Shown piece after piece: positions 11,561-23,439 of a stretch of DNA of 64,000 nucleotides. The DNA is from Heterobasidion occidentale (Eukaryota > Basidiomycota > Agaricomycetes > Russulales > Bondarzewiaceae), in NCBI GenBank assembly GCA_039111635.1, contig JBCAQO010000003.1:434001-498000 (forward strand), given 5' to 3'. Made by a program: the position numbers and the translations under genes. Below the pieces are notes generated by a model. It was not told where the DNA came from and ran no database searches. It was given only the letters and a program-made list of their open reading frames with translations. Within the stretch, counting starts at the first letter, position 1. Each line of letters opens with the position of its first letter.

Positions 11561-13550
11561 AACTCCTGCCTCCTCGTTGGCGGCTCCCTCGACGCTGGCG
11601 GGTCTCGCTGTCGACTCCCTCGGCGCTGCCGCCCACTTCTCTCGTCATCGGCCCTCTCCCGCCGCTCTCGTATCCGTCGACACTGCCGCCGTTTTCGCGC
11701 CGCCACCGTGTACGCCTCCTCGTTGTCGCTGATCGATAGCCTCCTGTACATACATACTTAGCAGTGGACCACTTGCACGCAATGAATTGTTAGTTTCCCC
11801 AGTGACTGGCATGTGTGAACGGCATCCCAGTAATGATATGGCAGCCGCGCAGGGGCCAAGCGAGAACAAGAAATCATCGTGCAACTTAACATCGATCGAG
11901 GTAACAAAGAGCCCGTCATTCACACCAGGTTGCCATGTATCTGTGGTCGCTCGCTCGCGAACATGGACAAGTCCCAGGCGTAGACTTCACGTAGCGTACT
12001 CCCAATGCTATGCAATATTTTCAGCGTGATATCAAGGTGAAAAATGGTGGCGAATACTCACTGCTTCAGGTCGTGATGTTCCAGTTTCGGCCCATGCGGC
12101 TTTGACGTCCCGCCATCCACGATCAGAGTGAGATCACTCTCTCTCAAGGCCGTACTCACGCGGTGGAGAGTGACGTTTCCCCATCTCTGGGACGCCAAGA
12201 CGACTCGCAAGCCCTCCCGTTCATCAATCACGATACCGAGACGCGTCATTGCCTACGCTCTCGTTAGGCCATGACGCGCGCACCGGGCAAACGGCACTCA
12301 CGTTGACGAAGTCGTGCCATCTGACAAAACCGCTCGTGTGCCTATCCAGAAGCTTCTCCAAAACCTCCCATTTGCGTCAGTCAACTACCACAGCAGTGAA
12401 GAGGAATCCTCTCACCACGAGCGATCGTCGATTCACTGAGATTGTCGTCATGGGATCCAGGTTACACAGACGAGGGGTTGGTCTTCACGCAAGTTGAGGA
12501 TTGGGCGCTCGTTCAGCGTTTGGGTCTCGCTTATGTCGCACCTTCTCGGGATCTACCAATCTCTACTGTCAGTGGTGCTCACGGCCTCTCAGCTCTGAAC
12601 AAGCGGCGTCGAGCAGAATGCATGCGCTTGTGTCAGTCTGGTCGGGCACACACTCCTCAAGATGGGGGGCTTCCATCTAAGCGCGCGTCGACACGTCGGT
12701 GACCACGCTCAGCCCGAAGCTCATCACGTCCGTCCCGCTCGAGGCGCGCCTGCAAGGCATCCTCAGGGCCACTGCAACTGCTCCTCCTCATACTCCCTCC
12801 ACTCCAGCGACGAATCTGCATTTGGTTACACCTCGCCAACTCGCAAGGCTGCAGCGCAAGTCCCCAAACCACAGCCATCCATCGCATAACCACTCGCCTG
12901 TGTAGACCCACACTCATCACTCGACGATCCACCCTCAACGTTTCAATCTAGATAGTGGCGAGTCTCAGCTGACTCCTCTGGCTCGCCGTCGTCTTTGGTC
13001 AGACTCATCTCATTCCCCCAGATCGTTCCCATGGGTCGAAACGTCCGCCCCGTCGTTGCCATCCCTCCTCCCCGTCCCCTCCATGTCACTGACCTCCACT
13101 CCAACGCGAGCACCTCCGCTCAGCAGAAGGCCATGTACAAGGGCACGAAACCCCTCCCAATCGGACAGCCCGAAAGCGAAGGGGGAAGTGGTCGCGCGCG
13201 ACTATCGAGAAGGCGGGTGACGAGGACGGCCAGGTGGGCTTACTGTGGTGTGTATCGGTTCACCGTCCATCGTCCGTGCTGGCCTCATCTGGGTCATTGA
13301 TCGCTGGGCCAGGAAGAAGTCAGGCGGTTCCGCGAAGGCATCATTGCAGCGTCTCTCTTTCCTCCGATCCTGGGCCAGGCGTCGCAGCGTGAGGGCGTCC
13401 CGTGGATTTTGACAGGCGGGTCGGTCCTCGGCGCCTGCGTGGAAGTATATCAGCAAATTCTCGAGGCCGCGCGCACGATGTGTGTGGGTCGGTGGCTGCA
13501 ACCCGCCGGCTGTACATGGGGTGCGCGTTTAGCCTGAAGACACAGCATTT
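11561..13550. other. Gene-poor interval, no supported gene
   Basis: Several short open frames exist on both strands (for example 12058-12249 - and 12442-12702 +). None shows a recognisable domain, a good multi-exon path or a clear start context. It sits between two tandem arrays and is probably decayed repeat or transposon DNA. Confidence 0.45.
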
Positions 13551-15763
13551 CTAGAGGAAGATCACTCTCAGAAAGCTGTTCGGCGGGAGGATGGATGGTT
13601 ATGTGAGAAGAGCAACGTTGTGGAAAATGGTTTGAATGTGGCGCGACAGCCGCGAAACGCGCGACAACGTCTGATCACGGCTGCTCGGTGGAAAGATGAG
13701 ACGCAAAGCACGACGGCCTGGGGACAACGCATTTCTGGAAAAAAGTCGCTCTCAGAGAGGTGCACGAGATAGATAGGGACACCGTATTTCTGGAGGAAGG
13801 AGGCCACTCTCAGAGACGTCTCGGCAGTCGCAAAACGCGCGACGATATCCATATGTATGTATCCAGGTAAAAGATCCAGAAGAAACAATGTCACGGTCTA
13901 GCCCCAGGCGACCATGAGGTGACGAGCAGTGGACCAAATGTGACAGTCCGATGCGGAGAACAACATTGCCATTAATGCTAGAAAGACGTGTAAGTGACAT
14001 CGCAAATTTATGAGTTGTCAAACCCACTCGCAATGCAAACCTTCTTTGACGACGCAGAAGCGGAGGTCACAGCGACGCCGGCTTCTCAAACAGATGGCTC
14101 TGCAAAGCGATCATGAAAGTCGATGGGATTTGTCGCATTGTAATGCTTTTCGCCACCGAGGGCAATGAGCGAGGCGGTCCGCAACAAACTCGATGTACTG
14201 TCACGTCAGCTCGGCATTCATACCGATCAGCCCCGTAGGAAGGGCATCTACCACATCCAATTAGCATCAAATGCTACAGTAGTGATCAACATGTACTCAC
14301 CTGTCAAGAGCTCCTCCTCGATAACAACGCATTCGACGACGATGTGGACGACTGTTAGGATGTGGATGCCTCTTGAGATGGCTGAACAACAAGCATGCGG
14401 AGTCAGTGTGGAATCCCTCGTGGCGACTGGTGAGTTCGTAGGAGAAGGAGAGTCCAGGTATAAGCACAAGGCCAGGCTTCTTCGACCAGAAAATTGAGGT
14501 GAAAGAACCGGAGGAGAAGATATCCTCTGCTGTGGCAAGAAGACTCATCGCTCGGTAAATGTGGAGCGACGATCGGAGACCCAGCGCAGTGCCCAGTCCG
14601 CCTTCCTCTTCACGCAAGGGATGGTCTCAACAACATCGCGTTTCGTAGGTCCAGTTCTCGTCGTGGAAAACTTCCGTCATAATATGGAACGCGTAGAAGC
14701 AACGCGCTGCCCAGTGGAGTCACAAAAAATCACGGCTAAAGAACAATGCAGTTCTGGAGGAAGGCACTCTCAAAAAGCTGCTCGTCGGGATGATAGACAG
14801 GACAACACATTTCTGGAGGAAGGTCGCTCTCAGATATGTGTCTCAACATCCGCGAAACGCGCGCCGCCGTCTGACTCCGGCCGGTGGGTGAATCAGAAAG
14901 AATGACAGCATTTTGAGTAACGCATTTCTGGAGGAAGGTGCTCGACAAGAGATATATGGAAATGGGTGAGCGCAAAGAACGACGGCCTACAGGCACGGCA
15001 TTTCTGGAGGAAAGTCGCTCTCGGAAGGCTGCTCGTCGGGAGGGTAGATGAGGACAATGCCTTTCTAAGAGGATGATCGCTCTCAGATGTGTCCCAACAG
15101 CCACGCGACGCCATCTGACTACAGCCGCTTGATGGTAGGGTGGCACGCAAAGAATGAGGGACTACAAGCAACACATTTCTGGAGGAAAGTCGCTCTCAGA
15201 AAGCTCGACAGGACAATAGATGGAGGTGGCCTGGAAACAGCGCAATTCTGGAGGAAAGTCGCTCTCAGAAAGCTCGACAGGACAATAGATGGAGGTGGCC
15301 TGGAAACAGCGCAATTCTGGAGGAAAGTCGCTCTCAGAAAGCTCGACAGGACAATAGATGGAGGTGGCCTGGAAACAGCGCAATTCTGGAGGAAAGTCGC
15401 TCTCAGAAAGCTCGACAGGACAATAGATGGAGGTGGCCTGGAAACAGCGCAATTCTGGAGGAAAGTCGCTCTCAGAAAGCTCGACAGGACAATAGATGGA
15501 GGTGGCCTGGAAACAGCGCAATTCTGGAGGAAAGTCGCTCTCAGAAAGCTCGACAGGACAATAGATGGAGGTGGCCTGGAAACAGCGCAATTCTGGAGGA
15601 AAGTCGCTCTCAGAAAGCTCGACAGGACAATAGATGGAGGTGGCCTGGAACAGCGCAATTCTGGAGGAAAGTCCTCTCAGAAAGCTCGCATCACAATAGA
15701 TGGAGGTGGCCTGGAAACAGCGCAATTCTGAGGAAAGTCGCTCTCAGAAAGCTGCATCACATT
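13551..15763. repeat. 69-bp minisatellite with degenerate leading copies
   Basis: A core (TTCTGGAGGAAAGTCGCTCT followed by CAGAAAGCT) appears in scattered, diverged copies from about 13551, including near 13732, 13786, 14752, 14811, 14927 and 15000. From about 15172 it becomes a nearly perfect 69-bp tandem repeat of about eight copies running into the first gap. The unit is 23 codons, so spurious frames are open on both strands (15087-15731 + and 15119-15725 -). The last two copies have single-base losses next to the gap. Confidence 0.9.
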
Positions 15764-15863
15764 NNNNNNNNNNNNNNNNNNNNNNNNNNNNNNNNNNNNN
15801 NNNNNNNNNNNNNNNNNNNNNNNNNNNNNNNNNNNNNNNNNNNNNNNNNNNNNNNNNNNNNNN
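15764..15863. other. Assembly gap (100 N)
   Basis: Exactly 100 N, the usual placeholder for a gap of unknown size. It separates the 69-bp minisatellite from the 3' part of the S28 peptidase gene. Confidence 0.99.
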
Positions 15864-18450
15864 ATCGCCTTGAGGCCCGCGTCCTGCACGCTTTTGACCG
15901 TCGCGTCGACCGTGCCCGCGCGCGTGATCAGGTCCGAGCAGTGGAACCCGTCGCTCACCGCGATCGGCTGGCTCGCAGTGCTCGGGACGTGCAGTCCGTC
16001 CGCAGAGACGGTCGCCTCGCGCCAGGGGTCGCCTGCAAGTTGGACAGGAGGTCAGGATACAGGCGATGAATAAGAGAGATGTGTGTCGAAGCGATGGAGG
16101 TAGAAAAGGAAGAGGATACGCACGCTGTCCGTTCGCGAAGAATAGGTGGTCGACCTTCAAATTCCATCCGTCATACGCGGCGTTCGTCTTCGCGGCGTTC
16201 GGCACGGGCGGCGAGCTGAACGCCTTGGGGAACATCTGCACGCACTGCCTCTGTTTACCAAAAACGACCCCATACGAAAAAAAAAATACAGGCATGTGAG
16301 AAAGTGCGCAAAACTGACGGTAAGTCAAGATCGAGATGAACGCACCTCATCGGCAGAGGGGTGCACTAGGCGCGAGACGACGGTGGGGTAGCCCTTGGGC
16401 GCCGAGTCCTGGAACCATCCGACCTCGTTACATCTGCATCCGCACAGAAGACCCCCATTTAGTATGTGCACATGTACGAAAAAGCAGACACATACACGAT
16501 CCAGGTCCACGAGCGCCCAGCATTATCGATCGATTCGTCTGTCCAGTACGACTGGCTTGCGTTTATGTCCCCAAGCATTCCCTGATCACAACAAAGACAT
16601 AGTGAGTGAGTAAAACGCTCCCCTCACATAAAGAGCATGGTACACGCACTCGGCAGTCTGGTCATCGCACACTACTCGCATCAACGAAAGCACGCATGCA
16701 CCGAACAGCCGCCCGTCAGTCTCACTTCAAGGAGCGCACAGAGAAGCAGTGACACGTACGGGTCGACAGATACGTGTTCTTGAAGTATGCGCCCCATGCG
16801 TCCACGGCGTGCTTCACACCCCACCCCTTCGCAGGCGCGCTAACGCCCGCCGCATTCACCTCGAGCGCGTCGCAGAATGCCCAAAACTTCGCGCCAGCAC
16901 CCGTCGTCGGTGACAACTCTTGCCAGTCCCACAAGTTGTTGCGCACTGTTGTTCCAAATGAGTATTTGCGCGACAATGGTTCCAACAGCCGAAGAAAGAA
17001 GAATAGAGGTACGTACGCGCCCCAGTGACGTCGTCCGCGTGCGTCACGTCTGACATGCCATACTGTTCCTTCAGCGCCGCTTGCTCTGCGCTCGTTCCGC
17101 TTGTGAACACCTTGTCAAAGTGCGCGATCACGGCCTGCACGTCAGCAGAGCAGTTCTTCGGCATGAACTGTCGGATAGGCTCGAAATAGCCCCAGTAGTC
17201 GCTGTGTGGGCGCGATTGGCAAAAGAGATGAACATGGAAAGGGGAAAGACGGTGATCAGAAAGGGACAAGCCGCGAGGGAATGGCTGGAAAGAAGGGACG
17301 TACACGATGCTCTCGACGACCGCGGACGACGCGTAACCAGCTTGGAAGAGGTCCGGTTTGCTGCACATGGGCGCCCATCAGCGTTGTGGTCACAACCGGT
17401 AATGGAATGAAGAATGTCGATCAATGCGATCAATGCGATCAAAAAACAGTCCCGCGCGTGCGGATATACAGCGCGCGTCGGGAATATGGATTCAGTCCGG
17501 GGACAGAACCGGGGCGTGCGAGAAAATATGTCGGTCTCCGACACTTCTCCATGCATGCACCATGTTGCAGCATGAATCACCCCTTGAAGGGCTTTCCGTG
17601 GCACCGTCGAAGTCCAAGCAAAACGTCCACTCACTTGACCATCGTCCACGCAGTCAACGCGCCTAGCCCCACGAGAATAAGCACACAAAATTCGTCTCGC
17701 GAACACGCTACTCACCGGAATAGCTCCCGCCCATGAGCACCCATGGCGCCTGACCGGGCTTGACCTTGTTCCCGCCAGGCATCGGCAAGTTCACGTTCTT
17801 CGTAAAGTACTCGAGGTCCTCGATCGCCTGCTGGATGGTGTGGTACTTGAGGCTCGCGACGGAGAGGTCAGGGTAAGGGTTGGAGAGGCCGTAGTAGCGA
17901 TGCTCGAGTACGACGGTCGCGCCGGACTCTTGCTGGGCGAGGAGGCCGTTGACGGTCGCGTTGGTGAGGTAGCGGAAGTAGGCTATGCATGTACGAGGAG
18001 TGCACGGGGGTGTATGCGAGGGTAGGCGTCAGTGAATGCGCATGTATGCGCGTGTAAATGGACCTACGCGCGGCATTGGCCTCGCCAGGAGTTGATAGGA
18101 TGATAGGTCCGCCTGCAAAATGACCATATAAGCTCACAGAACGTGCATATATATGAGTATCACCCGCCTTCCTCGTAGAACTCCCACGTGTGCCAGTACC
18201 TCTGCTTGAACGTCCCAAGACCGGGGTTAGTGTGGTCGATGAGCTGGTCAAAGTAGTAGGTCGTGTTATAGGGCGGGATGGTCGCGCCGGACTTGCTGAC
18301 GGGGGCGGAAGCAGCGAGGTGCTTCTCCGCGGGGAGCGACGCGATCGGAGGAAGGGGGAATGGCGGCGTGTTTGGGTGGGCGCGGCCATTGGAAACGGCG
18401 GAGACGGAGACGGTAGAGGCGGCGAGGGCGAGGAGGAGAGCGGAGAGCAT
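15864..18450 (-). CDS. Peptidase family S28 serine peptidase, secreted; C-terminus lost in gap
   Basis: This is a secreted proline-specific-type serine peptidase of family S28 (Pro-X carboxypeptidase/DPP7-like). The ATG at 18450 starts a signal peptide (MLSALLLALAASTVSVSAVS). The mature start includes YYFDQLIDHTNPGLGTFKQR, the family hallmark. Exons follow on the minus strand: VVLEHRYYGLSNPYPDLS, the nucleophile block WVLMGGSYSGALTAW (GxSYxG) and DYWGYFEPIRQFMPKNCSAD. Next come CNEVGWFQDSAPKGYP, the acid-residue block FFANGQRDPW and the histidine block DGFHCSDL. Only the last few residues after VQDAGLKAI fall into the gap, so all catalytic residues are present. About eight short introns interrupt the gene. 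It probably acts outside the cell in protein degradation. Confidence 0.9.
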
Positions 18451-18529
18451 GGCTGGAGCTCGCGGGGGAACGGGGACGAGGGGGGGAGAAGGACGGGGAG
18501 GGCCTTGGGGAAGGCATCGGGAAGCAGGG

Positions 18530-18538
18530 GTTTATATA
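18530..18538 (-). promoter_or_regulatory. TATA box of S28 peptidase gene
   Basis: On the minus strand, CCTATATAAA lies about 80 bp upstream of the ATG at 18450, a usual distance for fungal secreted-enzyme genes. Confidence 0.6.
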
Positions 18539-19171
18539 GGGCGACGGGGCCATATGCAGGGTTGGCTGCTTCTATGGCCGGGCACTAACCAGCACGCGGC
18601 GCGGACGCAAGATGCGGGGACGAGGAACGCATGGCGCACGCCTACGGCCACACCCTCCGATAAGTGCGCCATATGCCTTCGCACATCGCTAGGCACCCGC
18701 TGGCACCCGCCGTCGCACTCACACGACGAGCAGCGACTGCAACGCGCGCGCCCAGACCGCCAGGCAACCCGAAGATGCGACCGCGATCACACGGCAGGCG
18801 GGAGTCAATATTTCAGCGTGACATCGCCAGTGAAACTCATTTTAATCTCGTTCCTAAATAAATGACTGTAAGGCGTTGGTTTAGCTATAATAATATCCTC
18901 AACAGGCATGCCCATTCTTCGAATTTGTGAAGCTTGCACAATCATGTTAACCGATCACAGCAGTCGAACGGTACATTGTTACCCTGAACAAGTCTAAAGA
19001 TGGGAATAGCTGTGTCACGGACCAATATCCACCATTTTACTGGGCGAAACTCTTCGTAAGGTGAATCCCTCCATCCACTTTGGAGTCAGACTTCAATAAA
19101 CACGATATGACAATGTCACGCATACAAGTCATGTGAACAGCCAGAAGTGTGCAAACGCCTGTGTTATCTTA

Positions 19172-19255
19172 AGCAGCATGGCGCAGCTGGTATAGCGCGC
19201 AGGGCCCATATTACTGGACACCCTGAGGTCCCTCGATCGAAACGAGGTGCTGCTA
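19172..19255 (+). tRNA. Initiator tRNA-Met (CAT) with 9-nt intron
   Basis: All arms pair: acceptor AGCAGCA/TGCTGCT, D stem GCGC/GCGC, anticodon stem CAGGG/CCCTG and T stem CCTCG/CGAGG. The anticodon loop reads CCCATA plus A, with C at position 33, and the T loop is ATCGAAA instead of TTCGANN. Both are hallmarks of eukaryotic initiator rather than elongator tRNA-Met. Nine extra bases (TTACTGGAC, 19211-19219) between positions 37 and 38 form an intron at the canonical site. The discriminator is A and an oligo-T terminator follows. The gene sits between the S28 peptidase and a Clr2-domain gene. Confidence 0.95.
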
Positions 19256-19256
19256 C

Positions 19257-19262
19257 TTTTTT
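19257..19262 (+). terminator. Pol III terminator of initiator tRNA
   Basis: A run of six T begins two bases after the tRNA discriminator base. Confidence 0.85.
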
Positions 19263-19376
19263 ACCGTGTCTCGATTGCTCACATCACTGCCGCTTTCGTG
19301 GATACCGTCAGATTGTCGGTCTTCGTTGTCCCCGCATGCACTATAACAGGTTTCGATACAACAACTACACAAGACC

Positions 19377-20383
19377 CTAATCATCCTCTTCCCCATCTTC
19401 GTTATCCGACACAGCTGGCAAGAACGCATGCTTCACGTCCAGAATCGTGTCGTTCAGCTCCGTCTGCGACCGCCCCGAGCAATACTCACACCGGCACAAG
19501 GGGTCGTTCCGCCCATCGCGCGGCATACCCTTCATCAACCACTCGGCATGCAGCACGAACTCCTTCGGCGAGCTGAAGTATCGGCACCGCGGGCTCAAGG
19601 ATCCTGTGAAGGATGCGTGGGAGGGGGTCAGGCGAAGGCAGGAAAGAGGAGGCGCGCATTAGGTGGTGCGTACCATACAGGTAATAATCGCGTCGGACGT
19701 CGTGTTCTTCGTCTGCGCCTGGCTTGCTAGTCTTCTTCACCCAGAGCGTATACCCCTCCGGCCATTTCCAGAGCGCCCAGATGTGCTCTCCCGCTGAAAT
19801 CTGACGAGTAAGCTCCTGCCCTCTTCCCCACAAACGTCAATAGACCACACAACGAGAGCCACTCACGTTCCTGGCCCCTCTCGAACACCACCCGCGCCAA
19901 ATAGCGCCCGATCTTTCTCTTCCACATCTTCGCCGGCCGCTCGCTCGGCCACACACGCTCGAAGGAGCACACGCGCCCGTCGGTGCCCACAACGTGTGGC
20001 TCTGCAGGCGGCACGTTCGTCCTGTCCCCGTCCGACACGCGCAGCGTGATCTTGTTCCCGCGCACCTCGTAGTACGGGGACAAGCACGTGAACCCGCCGT
20101 GCCGCCGCGGTGTTTCTTTCGGCGGCTCTGAGCGCGTGCGAGGCGGTACCTGCTCCCGTGCAGGATTTTGGCGGTAGGCACCGCGCGCGCGGGGGCGAGC
20201 GGTGGAGGCGGAGGACGAGGAAGCTGATGCACCGGGGCCAAGGTGGTTGATGCGGAGGATCGCAGCGCGGCGGTCGACGAACGTGGGGCCAGGGGCGGGG
20301 GGCGCCGATGGGCCACCCATCGTCGTTATCGTTGTCCTCATTGCCTTGTCGTTTGCGCTCAGCTTCGCGTGATCCTCCACCAT
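19377..20383 (-). CDS. Clr2-type transcription-silencing domain protein (copy A)
   Basis: This is a likely nuclear protein with the fungal Clr2 transcription-silencing (Clr2_transil) type of domain. In fission yeast Clr2 is part of the SHREC silencing complex; a silencing role here is inferred only from the domain. The ATG at 20383 starts a proline/serine-rich N-terminus, followed by NKITLRVSDGD and KMWKRKIGRYLARVVFERGQ. A middle exon has WKWPEGYTLWVKKTS and a DYYLYG end. The last exon has the signature FSSPKEFVLHAEWLMKGMP and CRCEYCSG, then an acidic tail EDGEEDD to the stop at 19377. Three exons are visible. Its nearest relative in the window is the next gene in tandem. Confidence 0.7.
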
Positions 20384-20836
20384 GTGTGTCTAATGAGTCG
20401 AGGTTCGTTATGTTCGTGCGATGAGGCGATAAACGCGCGCGATGGGAATATCAAAAGGGTTCTTTCGCTTCGATTAAATTGGTCGTAGACGATTCGTTTG
20501 CGTTCAAGGGGCAGCGGGGGAAGGGAAGAAGAAAAAATTACGCGACGCGATTATATACTGGTCAACAAAGGGTGGAGAAACTCGCTGAGTAAGCATTTTC
20601 TACCGAAGGTTACCTAAATAGGCTCCGGAATCTCACCCCATGCACTTCTGCTTGATTCAAATTATTGTCTTAACAAGAATCTTGTAAATCAAATTTACAA
20701 CAACAACAAAAGCATTCACAGTTCTTTGTTCTCTTCATATAAAAGTACATCTGTCAAAAAATCCTTCAAACTGCATTATCTATGAAATTTAATCAGAATC
20801 AATTCCATGAAAATTCTTAAGACATATAAACACCTT

Positions 20837-21821
20837 TCAAACAGAGTCCCATACAGAATTCATGTGGGTATAATCTTTCATCCTAACAGGCACATCTGGA
20901 ACTTTAAACTCCCTGTGTTTTCTAACCTTATGATGATGATTCTTCTGGCTTTGAGCATCTGTTCCTTTAAGCATTCTTGTGACTACCAATTGTTTGACTC
21001 CACTGCAATATGTGCATCGACAGTCTGGAAGATTGTTTGGCTTCAAAGGCATGCCTTTCATCAACCACTCCACATGAAAGGCAAATTCATATGGGGATCG
21101 AAAGCAGGGCACCTTCGAGGTTGCAGATCCTGAGGTCAGAATATTTGAGTGTCCTTGTCATTTAATTGATAAATAAAGCAAGAAAAATCCTACCATAAAG
21201 GTAATAATCATGTCTGGCATTGAGCTTGTTTGACATCTCTCCGTCCAAGTGAACATACAAAGTGTAGCCCTTGGGAAATCTTCCTAGCTTCCACTTTGGC
21301 TCATTTGCTAGACCAAGAAATGATAATCAGCTTTAAATCTCGAGTGTATCTGGAAAGAGAAACATACGACGCAATGGTCTCCCCAAGGTATTGACTGCCA
21401 ACAGCTTTCCAATGGTTGTTCGCCAGTGCACCGATGCAGCATCATCAAGTCCAACAACTTTATAAACTGAGAACGTCTCGTCTTCGAGATCATACTCGTC
21501 AAGTGGTGATTCTCTGCCATCGCCATCCGACACTTTGATCGTAATGACATTATTCTCGACTCTGAAGGCATCTCTAACGACACTGCAACCCTGTGAGGGA
21601 ACAATGGTGGATGCGCGCTTCGTCACAGACATCGATAGAGGGTTTCGCTGTGAAGTGCCTTCGACGGCAGGAGCCTTTATCGAAGGATGAACACCGAGTT
21701 TATTTACTCGACGGATGCTCTCAAGCCATGCACGATGGTTTGCTCCCGAGATCCTGATCTTGAGAGAGGATTTGCTCGAAACAGCTCCTCTGGAAGCATG
21801 GGGAACACCACGATTATCCAT
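20837..21821 (-). CDS. Clr2-type transcription-silencing domain protein (copy B)
   Basis: This is a tandem paralogue of the preceding gene with the same order of blocks. VITIKVSDGDGRES is followed by HWRTTIGKLLAVNTLGRPLR, then WKLGRFPKGYTLYVHLDGE with a DYYLYG exon end. The last exon has FRSPYEFAFHVEWLMKGMP and CRCTYCSG, followed by a basic tail. The sequence outside these motifs is very different, so the duplication is old. The start is uncertain: the frame is open further upstream to about 21995 but without an ATG, and a strong donor (GTGAGT near 21869) suggests an extra 5' exon. The ATG at 21821 is a conservative choice. Base composition is less GC-rich than in copy A. Confidence 0.6.
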
Positions 21822-21995
21822 GAAGGATCGCGAATAATGATCTGTAGTCACGGTAAGGCACAGACTCACTTTGCGAGCAAAATTGGAGATATTCACCGAT
21901 TGTAGAGTCACACGCGTGAGATGGAAGGATCGGGCTTCTAGGTACAAGGAGCGGGGAGCGCTTCTGAACGCTAAGTAGCGAGTGTGATGGGACAC

Positions 21996-23439
21996 CTTTG
22001 ATGAAGACGTCAGCGTCAGTCCTAATCGCGGCAGTACTGATAGACGCCGCTCACCACGTGAGAATGCCTTATCTTATCCCGTCGCCTCGAGTGGTGTGCA
22101 AAGTGGGGAGTCACAGATGGATCGATGAAGTTGGGGGGTATGGTCAAAGTGCTCTCAGGCAAACGCACCTTCGATCGCTCTTATATATGCATCCACATCG
22201 TCAGCTGATCAGATGTTAGATTCTAGATGATTCTAGCGCAATCTAGAAGAGGACATTTTACGGGCTGATTGACTCGACTTTAGGAGGTCATTGGCCGGTA
22301 GCTCCCTTGTTCTTGCTATTGTTTGAAAAATGAGCGATTGAGCCATCAGAAGGGACTTGCATGCGTTCTATTCCAACATACCGACCGGTCATCTCGTTGG
22401 TGGCGATCACAGCCCATACCTGTTGAATTGTTTTCTCTTCGTATGAAAACAATGATTTGGATTTCATAAAATACTGGAGGAAACACAGCAATACTGGCAG
22501 AGTAGACTCGGTAGACACTGTGGCGAAGATATTGCAGGCGGCAAGGTGACGCACGAAGTCGCACAAGGCGTAGATGAGTCAATGACAGTCAATGGATTCA
22601 GACTCTTCAATGCGTGGAACATCTGATTGCGAAGAGCACGATCAACTGACAAGAATAGGCTAAACCTGATAAGACCTCCCAACATACCAGGAAGCACTCA
22701 GGACGCGGAGGAGTGAGGCAAACACACTGGTACAGTATCTGATTGAGGCTCTTGATCCCACGAGGGTCAAATCTCGAATGGCTACGACAGAGGTGTAGGA
22801 CATACCAGCAGACTCCAGACTACACGCACCTCGGATGTACTCATTCTCGAAGATCGAAGGCTGCTCTCGTCAAGCGGATTATGACTGCGATTGTCCAGTT
22901 CATCACCTGTGTTCGAGGATGGGCACCTTTGAGCCGGTCTGTATATGGAGAGGAGTCAAAGAACGCGGCCAGACGAAGGCCTTCGGAGTTGCAAACGATG
23001 CATGTGACTCAACCAAACTCGACTGCCTTACCTTTCGTGTTTCCCCTGATCCACGACAGCCCACAATCTAACGAAGATCCATGAGCGTGGCAAGGGGGTC
23101 TGCGGCTAAGGTCACCACGTCCGGTGGGTGTCGGATGCCCAGCTACAGCCAATTGCCACGACTCGGACAATGACTGGCTTCCCACTGGCTTCCTAGCATA
23201 CTTCTCTAAATTCGATCGAAGTCGACTTCCACAAATCTCAACTGGAACTCACATGCTCTTGACCACCTGACACAGTTCCTCGTCAAGTCAGTCTTCTCAA
23301 GGTCTCACGTACTTATCGCCTTTGGCACGCAGTTGGCGCTGGGTGGTACATAAGGGCTTGCAACCGAGCATTAGCGAATGTTCTCCACCTCCCTGAATCT
23401 TCGCCTTTCCTTCAGCTAGTCCGAGAGACCGAATACATA
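21996..23439. other. Interval without a confidently supported gene
   Basis: The minus strand between 22288 and 22740 shows several exon-like pieces with good splice signals (for example VDRALRNQMFHALKSLNPL and YEEKTIQQVWAVIATNEMT). I could not join them in frame and recognise no family. This may be a decayed gene. The rest holds only short frames. Confidence 0.35.

Noticed and set aside
10544..11732. Long open frames on both strands (216 and 353 codons) in the GC-rich array
   Set aside because: Composition is Arg/Pro/Thr repeat on both strands and the frames follow from a 129-bp tandem unit; there is no domain and no splice structure.
15087..15731. Open frames of 214 (+), 179 and 187 (-) codons
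   Set aside because: These are translations of the 69-bp minisatellite, whose unit is divisible by three. They are open in several frames simultaneously and end at a gap.
13551..15763. CRISPR-like array
   Set aside because: The repeats are contiguous 69-bp tandem units without unique spacers, in a eukaryotic genome; this is a minisatellite.
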